Assembly: GCF_000264995.1 (NCBI RefSeq)
Contig: NW_006767445.1
Span: forward strand, 663,069-727,068
DNA from: Punctularia strigosozonata HHB-11173 SS5
Taxonomy: Eukaryota > Basidiomycota > Agaricomycetes > Corticiales > Punctulariaceae
Direction of reading: 5' to 3'
DNA: 64,000 nucleotides
The first letter of the stretch is position 1. Each line of letters opens with the position of its first letter. A program made the translations under genes and the position numbers. Under the pieces are notes generated by a model, which worked only from the letters and a program-made list of their open reading frames with translations, did no database searches and was not told the DNA's origin. Shown piece by piece: positions 32,245-41,811 of this stretch.

Positions 32245-34522
32245 GTGGGAGAAGTGCCTCGCCTCTCTCAACCTGTTCCATAGATTTGCGGACATTCCTT
32301 TAGGCATTCGAGAGGGTTTTGACATGGGAGTTCCCTCGCTCGTACATACTACCTACACACCACCTAATCACAAGTCGGCTACCTCTAATGTGAAGGCGAT
32401 TGATGCCTATATTTTGAAAGAACGCGCAGCAAATCGGTACACCAGCCCCTTCGACAAACTGAGGCTAGAGGCCCTATGTCAAGATCGGATACAGACAAGG
32501 GGTAACGGGGTTCGGAGGACCGAAGTCCGAAACGTATATACGTAGAATAGAATGAAATAGAAGGGGGGAACTCAAGAGTGAAGTCGGAGCAGAGTCGGAG
32601 ACGCGTTGGAGACGCGTCGGCGTGAAGTCGATAAGCCGGAAGTGTTGGTGGAGTCGAGATCGGATGCGGACCAAGCCTAAGCTCGTGCGCTAGGCTGCTA
32701 CGCGCTCTGAGTCCGCAGGAGGAATAGAGTGAAGCTTAGTCGATATTCGAACTGACTATCTACGGTACAGTTCGACGGTTTATATGTACCAAAGAGAACA
32801 ATGGCAAAGTCGGAGAGTCGGAGATCGGAGGCGCCGTTCGGCGCACAAAGGGAACATTCGGAGACGAGAGATATCGCATGGAACACAAAGGGAACATGTC
32901 TACAGAAGAGGCGGAAAGATCGGACCGAAAGATCCATCGCAAGCGACGGGAAACTAAAGTCTACAAAGGGAAGCTATGATGTCAGACAAAGGGAACAGGA
33001 AACAGGAAAATCGGAGTTGAATCCGTTCAAGATCTGGAACCACCGGGGTGTTGAGCCGCCAGTGGCCCGGTGCATGTGATAGGCGTATCCCGCCTTCGAC
33101 CGAAACGGGAAAGTCGGGATCAGCGTCGGTGAAGGAGTCGGTGAAGGGTCGGAGATCGGATCGGAGAAGATCGGTATAGATCGGTGACGATCGGCGGAGC
33201 GGGTCGGTGTAGGTCGGTCTGGATCGACACGTGACACCCTAATCGGACCGTTCTGGACCTCGCCGCTAGGCGCTGTCCCAAAAGCCGGCTCGGATGAAAT
33301 GCGAATGATACAAGATTTTTCTTTCCCTCGCAACGACCCGTCCAACCAGTCCGTCAACGCCGGCATCAACACCGATGCCTTCCCGTGCGAATGGGGGACC
33401 TTTTCCGAGATGGCTCTACTCGTTATGGACGTGCCGCCGGGAGCCCAAGTTGCCACTCTGGATGTCAACTCTGCATTCAGGTGTATACCGATTCGCCCAG
33501 ACCTAGAGCCACATTTCGTGGTCCACTGGAACGACACCTTCTGGATCGACTCATGTGCGCCTTTCGGACCGGCAAGCTCTCCAGGCGTCTGGGGCAGAGT
33601 CACCAACTGCATGGCGGCAATCTATTCTGCACAGGGAGTCTCGGCCGTCAAGAAATGGGTAGATGACTTTGCCTTTCTTCGTCTCCCCGCTAGTCGATCC
33701 CCAACGGGCACCGCAACCTATTTATATGACCTAGAAGATCTTTACACCCTCGCGGATCGCCTCAGCTGGCCTTGGAAGCGATCCAAGACACGGGACTTTG
33801 TGGCCGTCTTTCACTATCTCAGCTTTGAGTGGGACCTGGACGTGAAATGGGTCTCTATCCCGCTCGACAAACGTACACGCTACGTCGCCAAGATTGCACC
33901 CTGGGCCCCAGGCTCCAAGTTCACCCAACGCAAGGCCGAGCAGGTCCTGGGGACGTTGGTCCACTGCAGCCTAGCCATCCCCGATAGACGCTTGCACTTG
34001 GTCGCGATCTCAAAGTTCGTCGTGTCCTTCTCACCGACAGGTTCCCCGTTTGCGAAACGTGCACCGAACTTGGCCGTGTTCGAGGACATTGCATATTGGA
34101 AGGAGGCGCTCTCTTCAGGCCCATTCGGCAGCCCGTTGCAACCTCCACTGGAGATGATCGACCGCGATTTTTGGGTCGACGCGTCGACATCTTGGGGGGT
34201 CGGAGTGGTCCTCGACGGCGAGTGGGACGCGTGGAGATTTGCCGAGGGCTGGCGGTCGGAGGTACGCAGCATTGGCTGGGCTGAAATGATCGCCATCGAG
34301 TTTGGATTAAGGTGGGCGGTACTGAAGGGGCTGAACGGCCTACACCTGAAGGTCCGCTCTGACAACCAAGGGGTCATCGGGGCCTTAGAGGCCGGCTGCT
34401 CTCAGAACCTGGAACACAACCGAGTCCTTCAGCGCATTGTGACCCTCATGCGGGTCCACTCAATCTGGATCACTCCAGTGTACGTCCCTTCTGCCGAGAA
34501 CAGAGCAGACCCGCCCTCCTGA
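32210..34522 (+). pseudogene. DIRS-like reverse transcriptase-RNase H, split by a solo LTR
   Basis: The frame runs from about 32210 (VTPFQASEWEKC) to the LTR at 32477 and resumes in the same frame at 33242. RT motifs: FDMGVPSLVHTTY, SPLGAVPKA, LDVNSAFRCIPI, APFGPASSPGVWGRV, and VKKWVDDFAFL, where VDD replaces the usual YxDD. RNase H motifs: FWVDASTSWGVGVVL, IGWAEMIAIEFGLRW, VRSDNQGVIGALEAG and SAENRADPPS. It stops at TGA 34520-34522, in the same Pro-Pro-Ser context where the minus-strand copy continues with Arg (CGA to TGA). Apart from the LTR and this stop it is otherwise open, so the element was probably active when the LTR landed. Confidence 0.85.
32477..33236 (-). mobile_element. Solo LTR of the Gypsy family (copy E) with target-site duplication
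   Basis: 760 bp in minus orientation, TGTCAAGATCGG to GACACGTGACA. The pentamer CCCTA flanks it on both sides (32472-32476 and 33237-33241). Counting the duplication once restores the DIRS RT reading frame exactly, which proves a clean integration followed by LTR-LTR recombination. Confidence 0.96.
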
Positions 34523-35535
34523 GGCGTCCCTCTCCAAGGCTTACCGCGTTACTCAAAGACGTTTAAGATCCCGTACTGCATATCCCCCTTAATCGCTAGA
34601 CCTGATACCCTGTAACTTGCAATAAGATGAGATCAGTCTGGTCACATGCACGGCCCGTTACGTAAGGGCAGCAAAAGCTGGAAACCTTCCATCCTTCCAA
34701 CATCCACACTCCTTTACATTACACTGTTTTACGTTACAACGCGCAGCGACGCTAGACGTCGGCTAACATTTAACTAATATAAAATGAGCAGAAGGCCGCG
34801 AGACTCCTTTCTTCCCCCCTGCTTTGAACCCCATGTCAAAATCCGGTGCACGCTGTGGATAACAAAAGATTCATCAATGCTAACGTCAGTCAAGACCAGC
34901 GCGTCATCGATGAGATGTGCGCACAACGAGACTCGGTCTCAGACACCGAGAGGATTGTTAAAGTCGAGTTCAAGCGTTCGATCTCCTACGAAGATGGGAG
35001 TCAAGCAGCTCAGTACCGAGGTGGGCGAATTGTTCCGCCCAAGCGTGTACCTGGGGTGACACAATTTTGATCAGCCTACACGTCGTGGAATCAGACACAC
35101 ACCATAATTGAAGGACATACCAGGAGGGGGGACCTCCAGGGGTGCCATCACTGGACGGAAGGGACTCAACCACAGCGGTTATCCGGGGATTGTGTCTGCA
35201 GCAGGTTCAGTCGGGACACAGCCCCCCCAGAACTCCCTCGCCAGAAGACTCACCCACTGGCAAAATGGTGGAACTGGGTCTGCGAGAGACTTTCAGGCAG
35301 GCGATCGAACAAGTAGAGTAGCCAGAACTGTAGCTGCTCGACTTAACCGGCAATCCGGGTTTACAGTGCAGAAATTCATGTCACGTGCACCGTCCACTTG
35401 CGAGCACCCAGGTGCACCCAAGTCGCTGGGACGTCTACAAGACGGTTGCAATGACAAGCCACGGTCTTACCTACTCGTCTCCATCGGCTTTCATTCAACC
35501 ACGCCGACGGCAACACCGGCAACACCACTCCTCCA
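34523..35535 (+). other. Unassigned region between RNase H and the recombinase
   Basis: About 1 kb that belongs to the DIRS-like element by position. Two overlapping short frames (34784-35059 and 34846-35070) and a longer one (35108-35686) are open. I recognise no methyltransferase, hydrolase or other domain known from DIRS or Ngaro elements. A conserved-looking stretch, RFINANVSQDQRVIDEMCAQ, is read from about 34870. Confidence 0.4.
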
Positions 35536-36648
35536 ATGCTGCGCAGAGAGCCCAGAATCCGCCGCGCCGGCAGCCCCCCCAAGGGCAACTCGACCTCTAG
35601 CCCGCGCGTGCCAAAAGACGCGATCCAGCGGCCCTTCAAAGTATCACCGACATCACACAGGTTCTCCTTGTTGGCACGATCGGTAGGTCGGCTGAACAAG
35701 GCTATTCGGGCGAGCTGGGCGCCGGGAACGCTCAAGGGCTATAGCAGCGCGGTGAACCGTTACCTCCAGTTCTGCAAACTAGAATGCATCCCCCGCGAAG
35801 ACAGGTTCCCCGCGCCGGAGGTGGTGCTTTGCGCATTCGCCGCTAGGGCAGTCGGGCAGCTGGCAGGCGGGATGGCGAGGAGCTGGATGGCCGGCCTCAA
35901 AGCTTGGCACACCGCGCACGACGCCCCCTGGCTCAGGGGCAAGAGACTTCAGCAAGTCCTCAAAGGTGTGAAGAACTTGAGGCCCCACGATTCGCACAAG
36001 CCGCTGAGGAAACCGATCACACGCGACATGCTACGCCAACTACACAAGAAGCTCAGATTCAACTCACCCCTCGATGCCGCAGTTTTTGCAGCAGCGTGCT
36101 GCATGTTCTGGGGCCAATTCCGTGCGGGTGAGCTCCTCCCGAACTCCCAGACAGCGTTCCAAGACCGTCTCCCAAAATGCTCAGATTTCCACAAACCCAC
36201 AAAGGCCTCGGCATCCTACTCCATCGCTCTCCCCTCGTTGAAAACTCGCTATGCGAAAGGGGAGATGGTGTTTCTACACCGGCAGAGGGGCTCGATGGAC
36301 CCGACTGACGCGCTGGCGTACCACCTTCATAAGAGCGACCTACCTTCGAACTCGGCCCTCTTCACGTTCCAAACCCGAAGGGGACCCACACTCCTCACCA
36401 GATCGGTTTTCTTAGCGCGTTGCAACGCGATTTGGTCCCCTCTTCGCCACTCAAGAGTGACCAGGCACTGCTTCCGCATCGGAGGCACAACGGAATTGTT
36501 ACTCGCCGGGGTTCCACCGCACGTGGTCAAGAAGGCCGGGAGGTGGTCGTCGGACACGTTCCTGCGTTATTGGCGCACCGTGGAAGACATACTCCCCCAA
36601 CACGTGCAACGTGTTCGCAACGTAAAACGCTCCTGTACACCCTCGTAG
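35536..36648 (+). CDS. Tyrosine recombinase of the DIRS-like element
   Basis: The 370-codon open frame has no stops. An N-terminal SAM-like core-binding part (LKGYSSAVNRYLQFC ... VVLCAFAARAVGQLAGG ... WMAGLKAWH) is followed by the catalytic domain. The first Arg is in GQFRAGELLP, the H-x-x-R pair in TRHCFRIGGTTELLL, the Trp (His/Trp position) in GRWSS, and the nucleophile Tyr in FLRYWR. All the usual R-H-R-W-Y positions are therefore present. In DIRS-type elements this enzyme inserts a circular DNA copy without a target duplication. The frame starts at the first ATG given; an upstream Ser/Arg-rich extension in another frame may belong to it. Intact, unlike the RT. Confidence 0.85.
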   Translation: MLRREPRIRRAGSPPKGNSTSSPRVPKDAIQRPFKVSPTSHRFSLLARSVGRLNKAIRASWAPGTLKGYSSAVNRYLQFCKLECIPREDRFPAPEVVLCAFAARAVGQLAGGMARSWMAGLKAWHTAHDAPWLRGKRLQQVLKGVKNLRPHDSHKPLRKPITRDMLRQLHKKLRFNSPLDAAVFAAACCMFWGQFRAGELLPNSQTAFQDRLPKCSDFHKPTKASASYSIALPSLKTRYAKGEMVFLHRQRGSMDPTDALAYHLHKSDLPSNSALFTFQTRRGPTLLTRSVFLARCNAIWSPLRHSRVTRHCFRIGGTTELLLAGVPPHVVKKAGRWSSDTFLRYWRTVEDILPQHVQRVRNVKRSCTPS

Positions 36649-36711
36649 GCATACCGCCTGGTCGTTGTGGGCTCAACCTTGGTACCCGTCGGCTGGGGGG
36701 CGGTTTTGGGC

Positions 36712-36770
36712 GAGCCTCTGGGCCTGCCTTCGGTTTGCGCCCAGAGGGGCGGCCCCTTGGGGGCCGCTTC
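36712..36770 (+). repeat. Pair of GC-rich hairpins after the recombinase
   Basis: First stem: CCTCTGGGC (36715-36723) with GCCCAGAGG (36739-36747). Second stem: GCGGCCCC (36749-36756) with GGGGCCGC (36760-36767) around a TTG loop. They lie about 60 bp after the recombinase stop, near the expected 3' end of the element, and may be part of the recombination site or a transcription terminator. Confidence 0.6.
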
Positions 36771-36800
36771 CTTTCACCCAAAAGAGAGGAAAGGCCCACG

Positions 36801-37626
36801 GTAAGAAACCAGATCCTTTGAACTGCACGAAACAACAAGATGGCAGGGTGTGAGTGTCATCCCTGTTACTTGCTGAGGGTTTCACTACTGGCAGCCATTA
36901 CTTTTTGATGGGGGAACACATATCTCACCTGCAGAGTACTGTGTCTTTCCAAACCTGTAGAAATCGCTTCCGCTGTCAGTGAATGAAAGTGTCCGCTGCT
37001 GACACTGATGACATAGGGCAGGAGTTCATAGCCAAGCATGGGCCGGCGGCATGGGAATTTGACACACAGGCACATAACCAGTGTGGCTCCACTACCACAG
37101 ACTCACACACACTGTTACTACCAACCCCTATCGACATGCAACCCAACTCTGCCAACACCTCTGCAGAGCTGCCAATGGGTCAGCATGGTGATTGACCACC
37201 ACTCATAGTTTACTGAACTAACTCAGGGTATTCATGGCTGCTGGGCATTCATCGCCCCAGATAGTGCAGTGCAAGCTCCCACACAAATGCTCTCTCCAGG
37301 GACCTGGAAGATGCAAGGGTTGGAAGTTACTACAAGAGACTGGAACGGTCTTGTGCTATATATAGTGGATGGGCAGATGTGTTGGGCAGTGTATGGGGAA
37401 GGTTCACGGTCCTATTGCAATGGGATGCTGATTTGCAGTCTACGCAGTAGAACAGAAGACTCGGTGCTTTCACAGTGTTTGCTAGTACCCCTGTGGCTTT
37501 CCAGAGGAGACAGAAGTTATAATCCCCTTACATGCAACCAATCTGCGGTTCTGGCAGCGGTTGTGGATGGAGGACCATTGACACTATAGAGGAGGAAGGC
37601 TTGGGGACAGCCTAGAGTAGGCAGAC
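36801..37626. other. Unassigned stretch after the DIRS-like element
   Basis: Short frames only, no recognisable domain or repeat. Confidence 0.3.
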
Positions 37627-37986
37627 TGTAATACCTGCCCTGCAAATTGGGAAGAAAATGCTAGGCGCTTCTTTTAGGGACAGACCCTCAAAGGATAGGG
37701 AGGGACCCTCAGGGAACAGGGAGCACCCTTAAAGAAGGGGGAGAACCAGAAAATAGAAGGTACACCCTAGAAATTTGGGGTAACCACCCTAGTTTATGGC
37801 AATACAGAATAATAGGGTGGTACCCTGTTCCTTTCAAGGGTGCAATCCTCCTCTGAATTTGAAATTAGTAGCAGTATATAAAGAGGCTGTCCCCCTTGCC
37901 CAACTGTATGAACCAGACCCCCCACTGAATCACAGATCTCTCCAGCACCAACCGACCGAAGACAACCTGACCGAAAACAATTTACA
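37627..37986 (+). repeat. Putative solo LTR of a further family
   Basis: 360 bp starting TGTAATACCTGCCC and ending CAATTTACA, so the ends form a TGTAA/TTACA inverted repeat. It has GGG(A)ACCCT-type short repeats near 37680-37735 and a TATATAAAGAGG promoter-like box at about 37876. No matching copy occurs elsewhere in the window, and the flanks give no clear target duplication, so the call rests on LTR-like structure alone. Confidence 0.4.
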
Positions 37987-38212
37987 GGTCAATATCACTC
38001 ACTGGTGATTGTATACCCTCTTAATATGCCCACAGATGATTGTCAAGGTCCTCCTTGATCACAAGCAGAGTAGCTCTTGGAGGCGGTTTATAGTAAATTG
38101 CTTGCAATTGCCAAAAATGGCCTGGCCCAAAGGTTTTCAAGATGCCATGGGTTGGCACGCAGCCCGTTTGGCTGCATGGTTGTTAGTTTTTTTGTTTTTT
38201 TTGAGTCATTGT

Positions 38213-41200
38213 TTATTGTCCAGTGTGGGTGAACCGTATGGTAGACATTAAACTGCGCTGTCCGTATCTATGACTGTATGCAATCTTGTCCGAATAGTCC
38301 GATCTGAACCACTGCATCTGCGAGGTGTCGGAGTGACTCTTTGCATAGCTAGGGCGCCTTGCTTGGGTGGTGTGAGCTGGGGTGTATAGTGTCCAAGCGA
38401 TGGTAATCTTCTGGTCCGTCGGTCCCTTCGTCCCGCCTCGCTGAAGTATGTCGTGTATCTGGTAGAGCAGGTAGTGAGCGTCTCTTGGCTTCTGGTTCGT
38501 GGTGTTCTGGATTGTAGAAGTGTTGTCGGTGCCGATGGTTGCCTCGAGTACTTGCGTCGCCATCTTCTCTAGCAAATGTACCGCCATGACTTTGCCTACT
38601 AGCTCTGCCTCTGCAATGCCATATTCTGTTGCTTTGCCTAGGTGATATCGCAATACGACCAGCGGTTTATTGTCATGAAACATTACCGCTGCTGCCCCTA
38701 CTTTTCTGTCGATTTTGGAGCTGTCAGTATAGATATGTGTCCAGTCTTCATTCCTTTCCGCCTGAGCCTTTGCTTCTTCTTTTGATTAGTTGCAAACGTT
38801 GGGGTGTAGCTTGGTCCTTTACATACTGCCGAATATCTTCTCCATAGTCCTCGGTTTGATGCCATATGCCTGGAAGAGTTCGTGAAGAGGGCCACAGTGT
38901 CTTTTTATGTACCTTCCTGCTACCTTTTTCGCCGCCCCTGCCAGGGGGTTCGTGTCCAGGAGGGTTGCGATCCTTAGCGTGCATCTCTGTAATTGTTGGT
39001 GGATTGCAATATCGAGTGGCAGGAGCCCTGCGTGCGCGTTGACTACGTCGGTGGGTGTCATCCTCAATGCTCCCGTTGCGTGTAACACCACCTGTCTCTG
39101 GACTGTGACCATCTTGCCAAGAAAACGTTGTGTCGAGCATTTTGATATCTTCGGGGGCTTGATCCAGACATCGGCGCCATAGAGCATCCTTGGCATGGCG
39201 ATAGAAGTGTAGTACTGTCGAAGGAAGCGGTGTCAAACTCCTGTCGCATTCCGAGCTAGTCGCCTGAAATGTTGCATGTAGTCGGTTCCTTTCTTGAGGG
39301 AGTATGCTGTGTGTTTGTGAAAGCGTAGCTCCTGATCAATTATAATGCCTAGCCACTTGTCTGATTGTGCCATTTCAACTTCTATGCCGTTGAGGTCGAG
39401 CTTGGGCCTCGGTATCGGTTTCGTCCTACCAGTTCTTTGCTCGTCGGGTTTGCGCCTCCTGGTGAGTCCGAGGCATTGCATCTTGTCCAAACCGAATATG
39501 CAGTTCGTCCGGATGCTCCAATCCATCGCCCTGCCCTCTCGTACCATGAAGCTTTCCGCCTTTCCTGCCGCTTCCTCCAGGTCGTCTCCGATTGTCAAGA
39601 GGCCGACATCATCCGCGAAGCCTATCGCCTCTTCCCCGTCTTCTCTGTCTGGTGAGTCGTGGAGCAGATCGTCGATGTAGAAAATCATTCCTGTCGTCAA
39701 GAATGGGTCTCCTTGATCTAGACCGTCTTCGATCGTAATTTCTTCAGATTGATAGTCGTTGAACGCTAGTCTGGTCTTCCGTCCCTTGAAGCACCATTGG
39801 ATCCAGTCGGTGTATTCTTTGGGTATGCCTTTCATGTGCATCTTGTGAACTAGCACGCTGACCATGATGTGAGGGAACACAGCTTTGATATCTAGAAGTA
39901 GTAAAGCGCAGCACTTCCCTTTACGCCATGCATCCTTGATCTTCGCAATCCCATAATGGATCGTGTCCATAGTTGCTCGTCCAGGTCTGAAGCCGAATTG
40001 GGTGGGCGCTAGGAGGTGGTGCTTCTCCGTCTGGTAAAGTAGCTTGTCAGAGAGGCATTTCAAGAATAGCATTGCTATCTTCTTGATGAGTGATATAGGG
40101 CGATGGCTTCCGGGCTTGGTGTAATCTCCTTTCCCCGGTTTTCGAAGTACTATGATTGCGATAAACTTCCATTGTTCTGGCCAGTATTTCAGCGTGTGTA
40201 CCACTCTGAAGAGTGGTCCTAGTCTAGGTATGAGGGCGTCAGTGCAGTTTATGAGGATAGCGTTAGAGAACTCATCAGTGTCGGGGGCCTTGTGTGGCTG
40301 CAGCTTCGCTATGGTGCTCCTGATTCTTTCATCCGTAATAGGTGCGAACTCGAATGCCGGTCTTGGATATTCGTCCTCGTGGTCCTTGCCGTTGATCTGT
40401 ATGTGGCCTGGAGCTGTTGGAAAGAATTCCCGTTTGAAGAGAGCGGTCTTCTCTGTGTTTGTGGTCGCTTTGATCTCTTTGCCATTCTCTCCCTTCGTGA
40501 TGAGTTCTGGTACATGCACCCTGGAGGCATCTGTGGAGGGGCTGCTGATGTATGCGCTAGTCTTTGACATATTGTTGTCTCTCACCACGTCTAGCCACTT
40601 CGCCCAACATTGGTCTTTCGTGAGCTTGATGCTATTTGTGTACCAATTTCTTGCTCTCCAGAACTCCTCGTGGACGGGGTGTCCCCTGTTGTTGCGCTTG
40701 TCGTATGACTTCTTGCCAAGGTGTTGTGCCGTCTTCCCTTCAGGTCCTTCGTCCACCAGCGCTTGGTGTACGGTGTGGGCTTCTGTCTGTCAACGTGTTT
40801 GTCTGTTGTGTCATGTATCGCGTGGTTGAGGGTGTCCAAGAGTTTGTCGAATTCGTCTCTGGATCGTATGTCTTCTGGGTGCGGCGTGTTCTCCAGTTTC
40901 TCGCGGAGCGTGTCTCTATACTCCGTCCAATCAGTCTTTGACCAGTTGAGGCGGCGTACCGGTTCTTTGTATTCCAGTGAGAGTTTGAGTCAGCACACGA
41001 TTGGGAAGTGGTCGGTCTTTGGTGGGTGTCTCTCCGGTTTTGTCATACATGCCACGAGACGATCCATGATGCTGTTCAAAATGAAAATGTTATCCGGCCG
41101 CGTATGGTTACCTGTTGTCGTTGCCTCCAGTGTCGGGGTGCCATGTGGGAGAGCCATTTTGAGATTGTAAGTCGCCACCATGTCGATGAGGGTTTGCGCC

Positions 41201-41811
41201 ATCGTGATGTTGCACCTTGTGAAGAGGTGGTGATTTCGTTCTTTGTCCCAAAGTGGTGAATGTCGGTTGAAATCTCCCGCCCATACGAAGTGGGTAGGCT
41301 GTCTTTTCTGAATCCCCTCTCGTTGTGCTTCTTTCGTCTTGCGTCCTAATTCAAAGAGAGCATCTGAGTGAGTCTGATCAAGGTAAACATTAAAGATAAA
41401 GAGGTCGCCGTGTCTATCTGATATCTTGACGGCCATAATGTCCGGCGATTCGACTTCAACTTGGGTCCATGCGTCTGGCGATACGCTCGTGCTAACAACC
41501 ATGAAGGCCCGGGTATCCTGTGGTCGTTTCCGGTGCGTCGTGGGGTATATTGAGTTCCAGGTGTGGTTTGCTCATGAGTTGCCTCGAGTATCGATGTACA
41601 GTTCCTGTGCAAGTCCGATCGTGTGTTTCTGCCTTCCTAGCGTTATGAGCCAGTCCTGCTGAGCGTCATTCGAGTGGCATAGATTTTGCAAACAAAAACT
41701 CAGCTCTTCGATGCTTGTGGTCCGCCCTCCATGGTTATTGGTGTTCATAGAATTGTATCCTATCCTGAAGCAATGATTGGGTCCTCGCGTAGCTCTCCTG
41801 TTGTTTGGCAA
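38213..41811 (-). pseudogene. LINE ORF2: APE endonuclease, reverse transcriptase, RNase H
   Basis: Endonuclease: LAQELYIDTRGNS with the catalytic Glu, FVWAGDFNRHSPLWDKERN, TRPDNIFI and KTDHFPIV. RT: LRKPGKGDYTKPGSHRPISL, TQFGFRPGRATMDTI, LLLDIKAVFPHI, EDGLDQGDPFL and IGFADDVGLL (FADD box). RNase H: WTHIYTDSSKIDRKVGAAAV, YGIAEAELVGKVMA and TIGTDNTSTIQ. Stops: TGA at 41572, 40990 and 39233, and TAA at 38819 and 38786. All are explained by C-to-T changes of CGA or CAA. One frame change lies near 40745-40760. ORF2 nicks the target, copies the RNA and degrades it. Here it is inactive. Confidence 0.88.

Larger units (their letters stand above)
30184..36800 (+). mobile_element. DIRS-like retroelement with tyrosine recombinase, plus strand
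   Basis: From the left: a terminal hairpin (30188-30208), ORF1 with an SAP-like motif (30358 on), gag with zinc knuckles (31084-32244), RT-RNase H (about 32210-34522, interrupted by a solo LTR), about 1 kb of unassigned sequence, a tyrosine recombinase (35536-36648), and two GC-rich hairpins after the stop. RT-RNase H plus a tyrosine recombinase in place of a DDE integrase is the hallmark of DIRS/Ngaro-type elements, which integrate through a circular intermediate. The right boundary is not certain. I found no clear split direct repeat or inverted terminal repeat. Confidence 0.8.

Noticed and set aside
35536-36648. Tyrosine recombinase as a bacterial or phage integrase, or a Crypton
   Set aside because: It sits at the end of a gag-RT-RNase H element in a eukaryotic intron-bearing context; the order fits DIRS-type elements.
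40152-40829. A 225-codon plus-strand frame
   Set aside because: It lies opposite the LINE RT, which has the conserved motifs; the plus frame has none.
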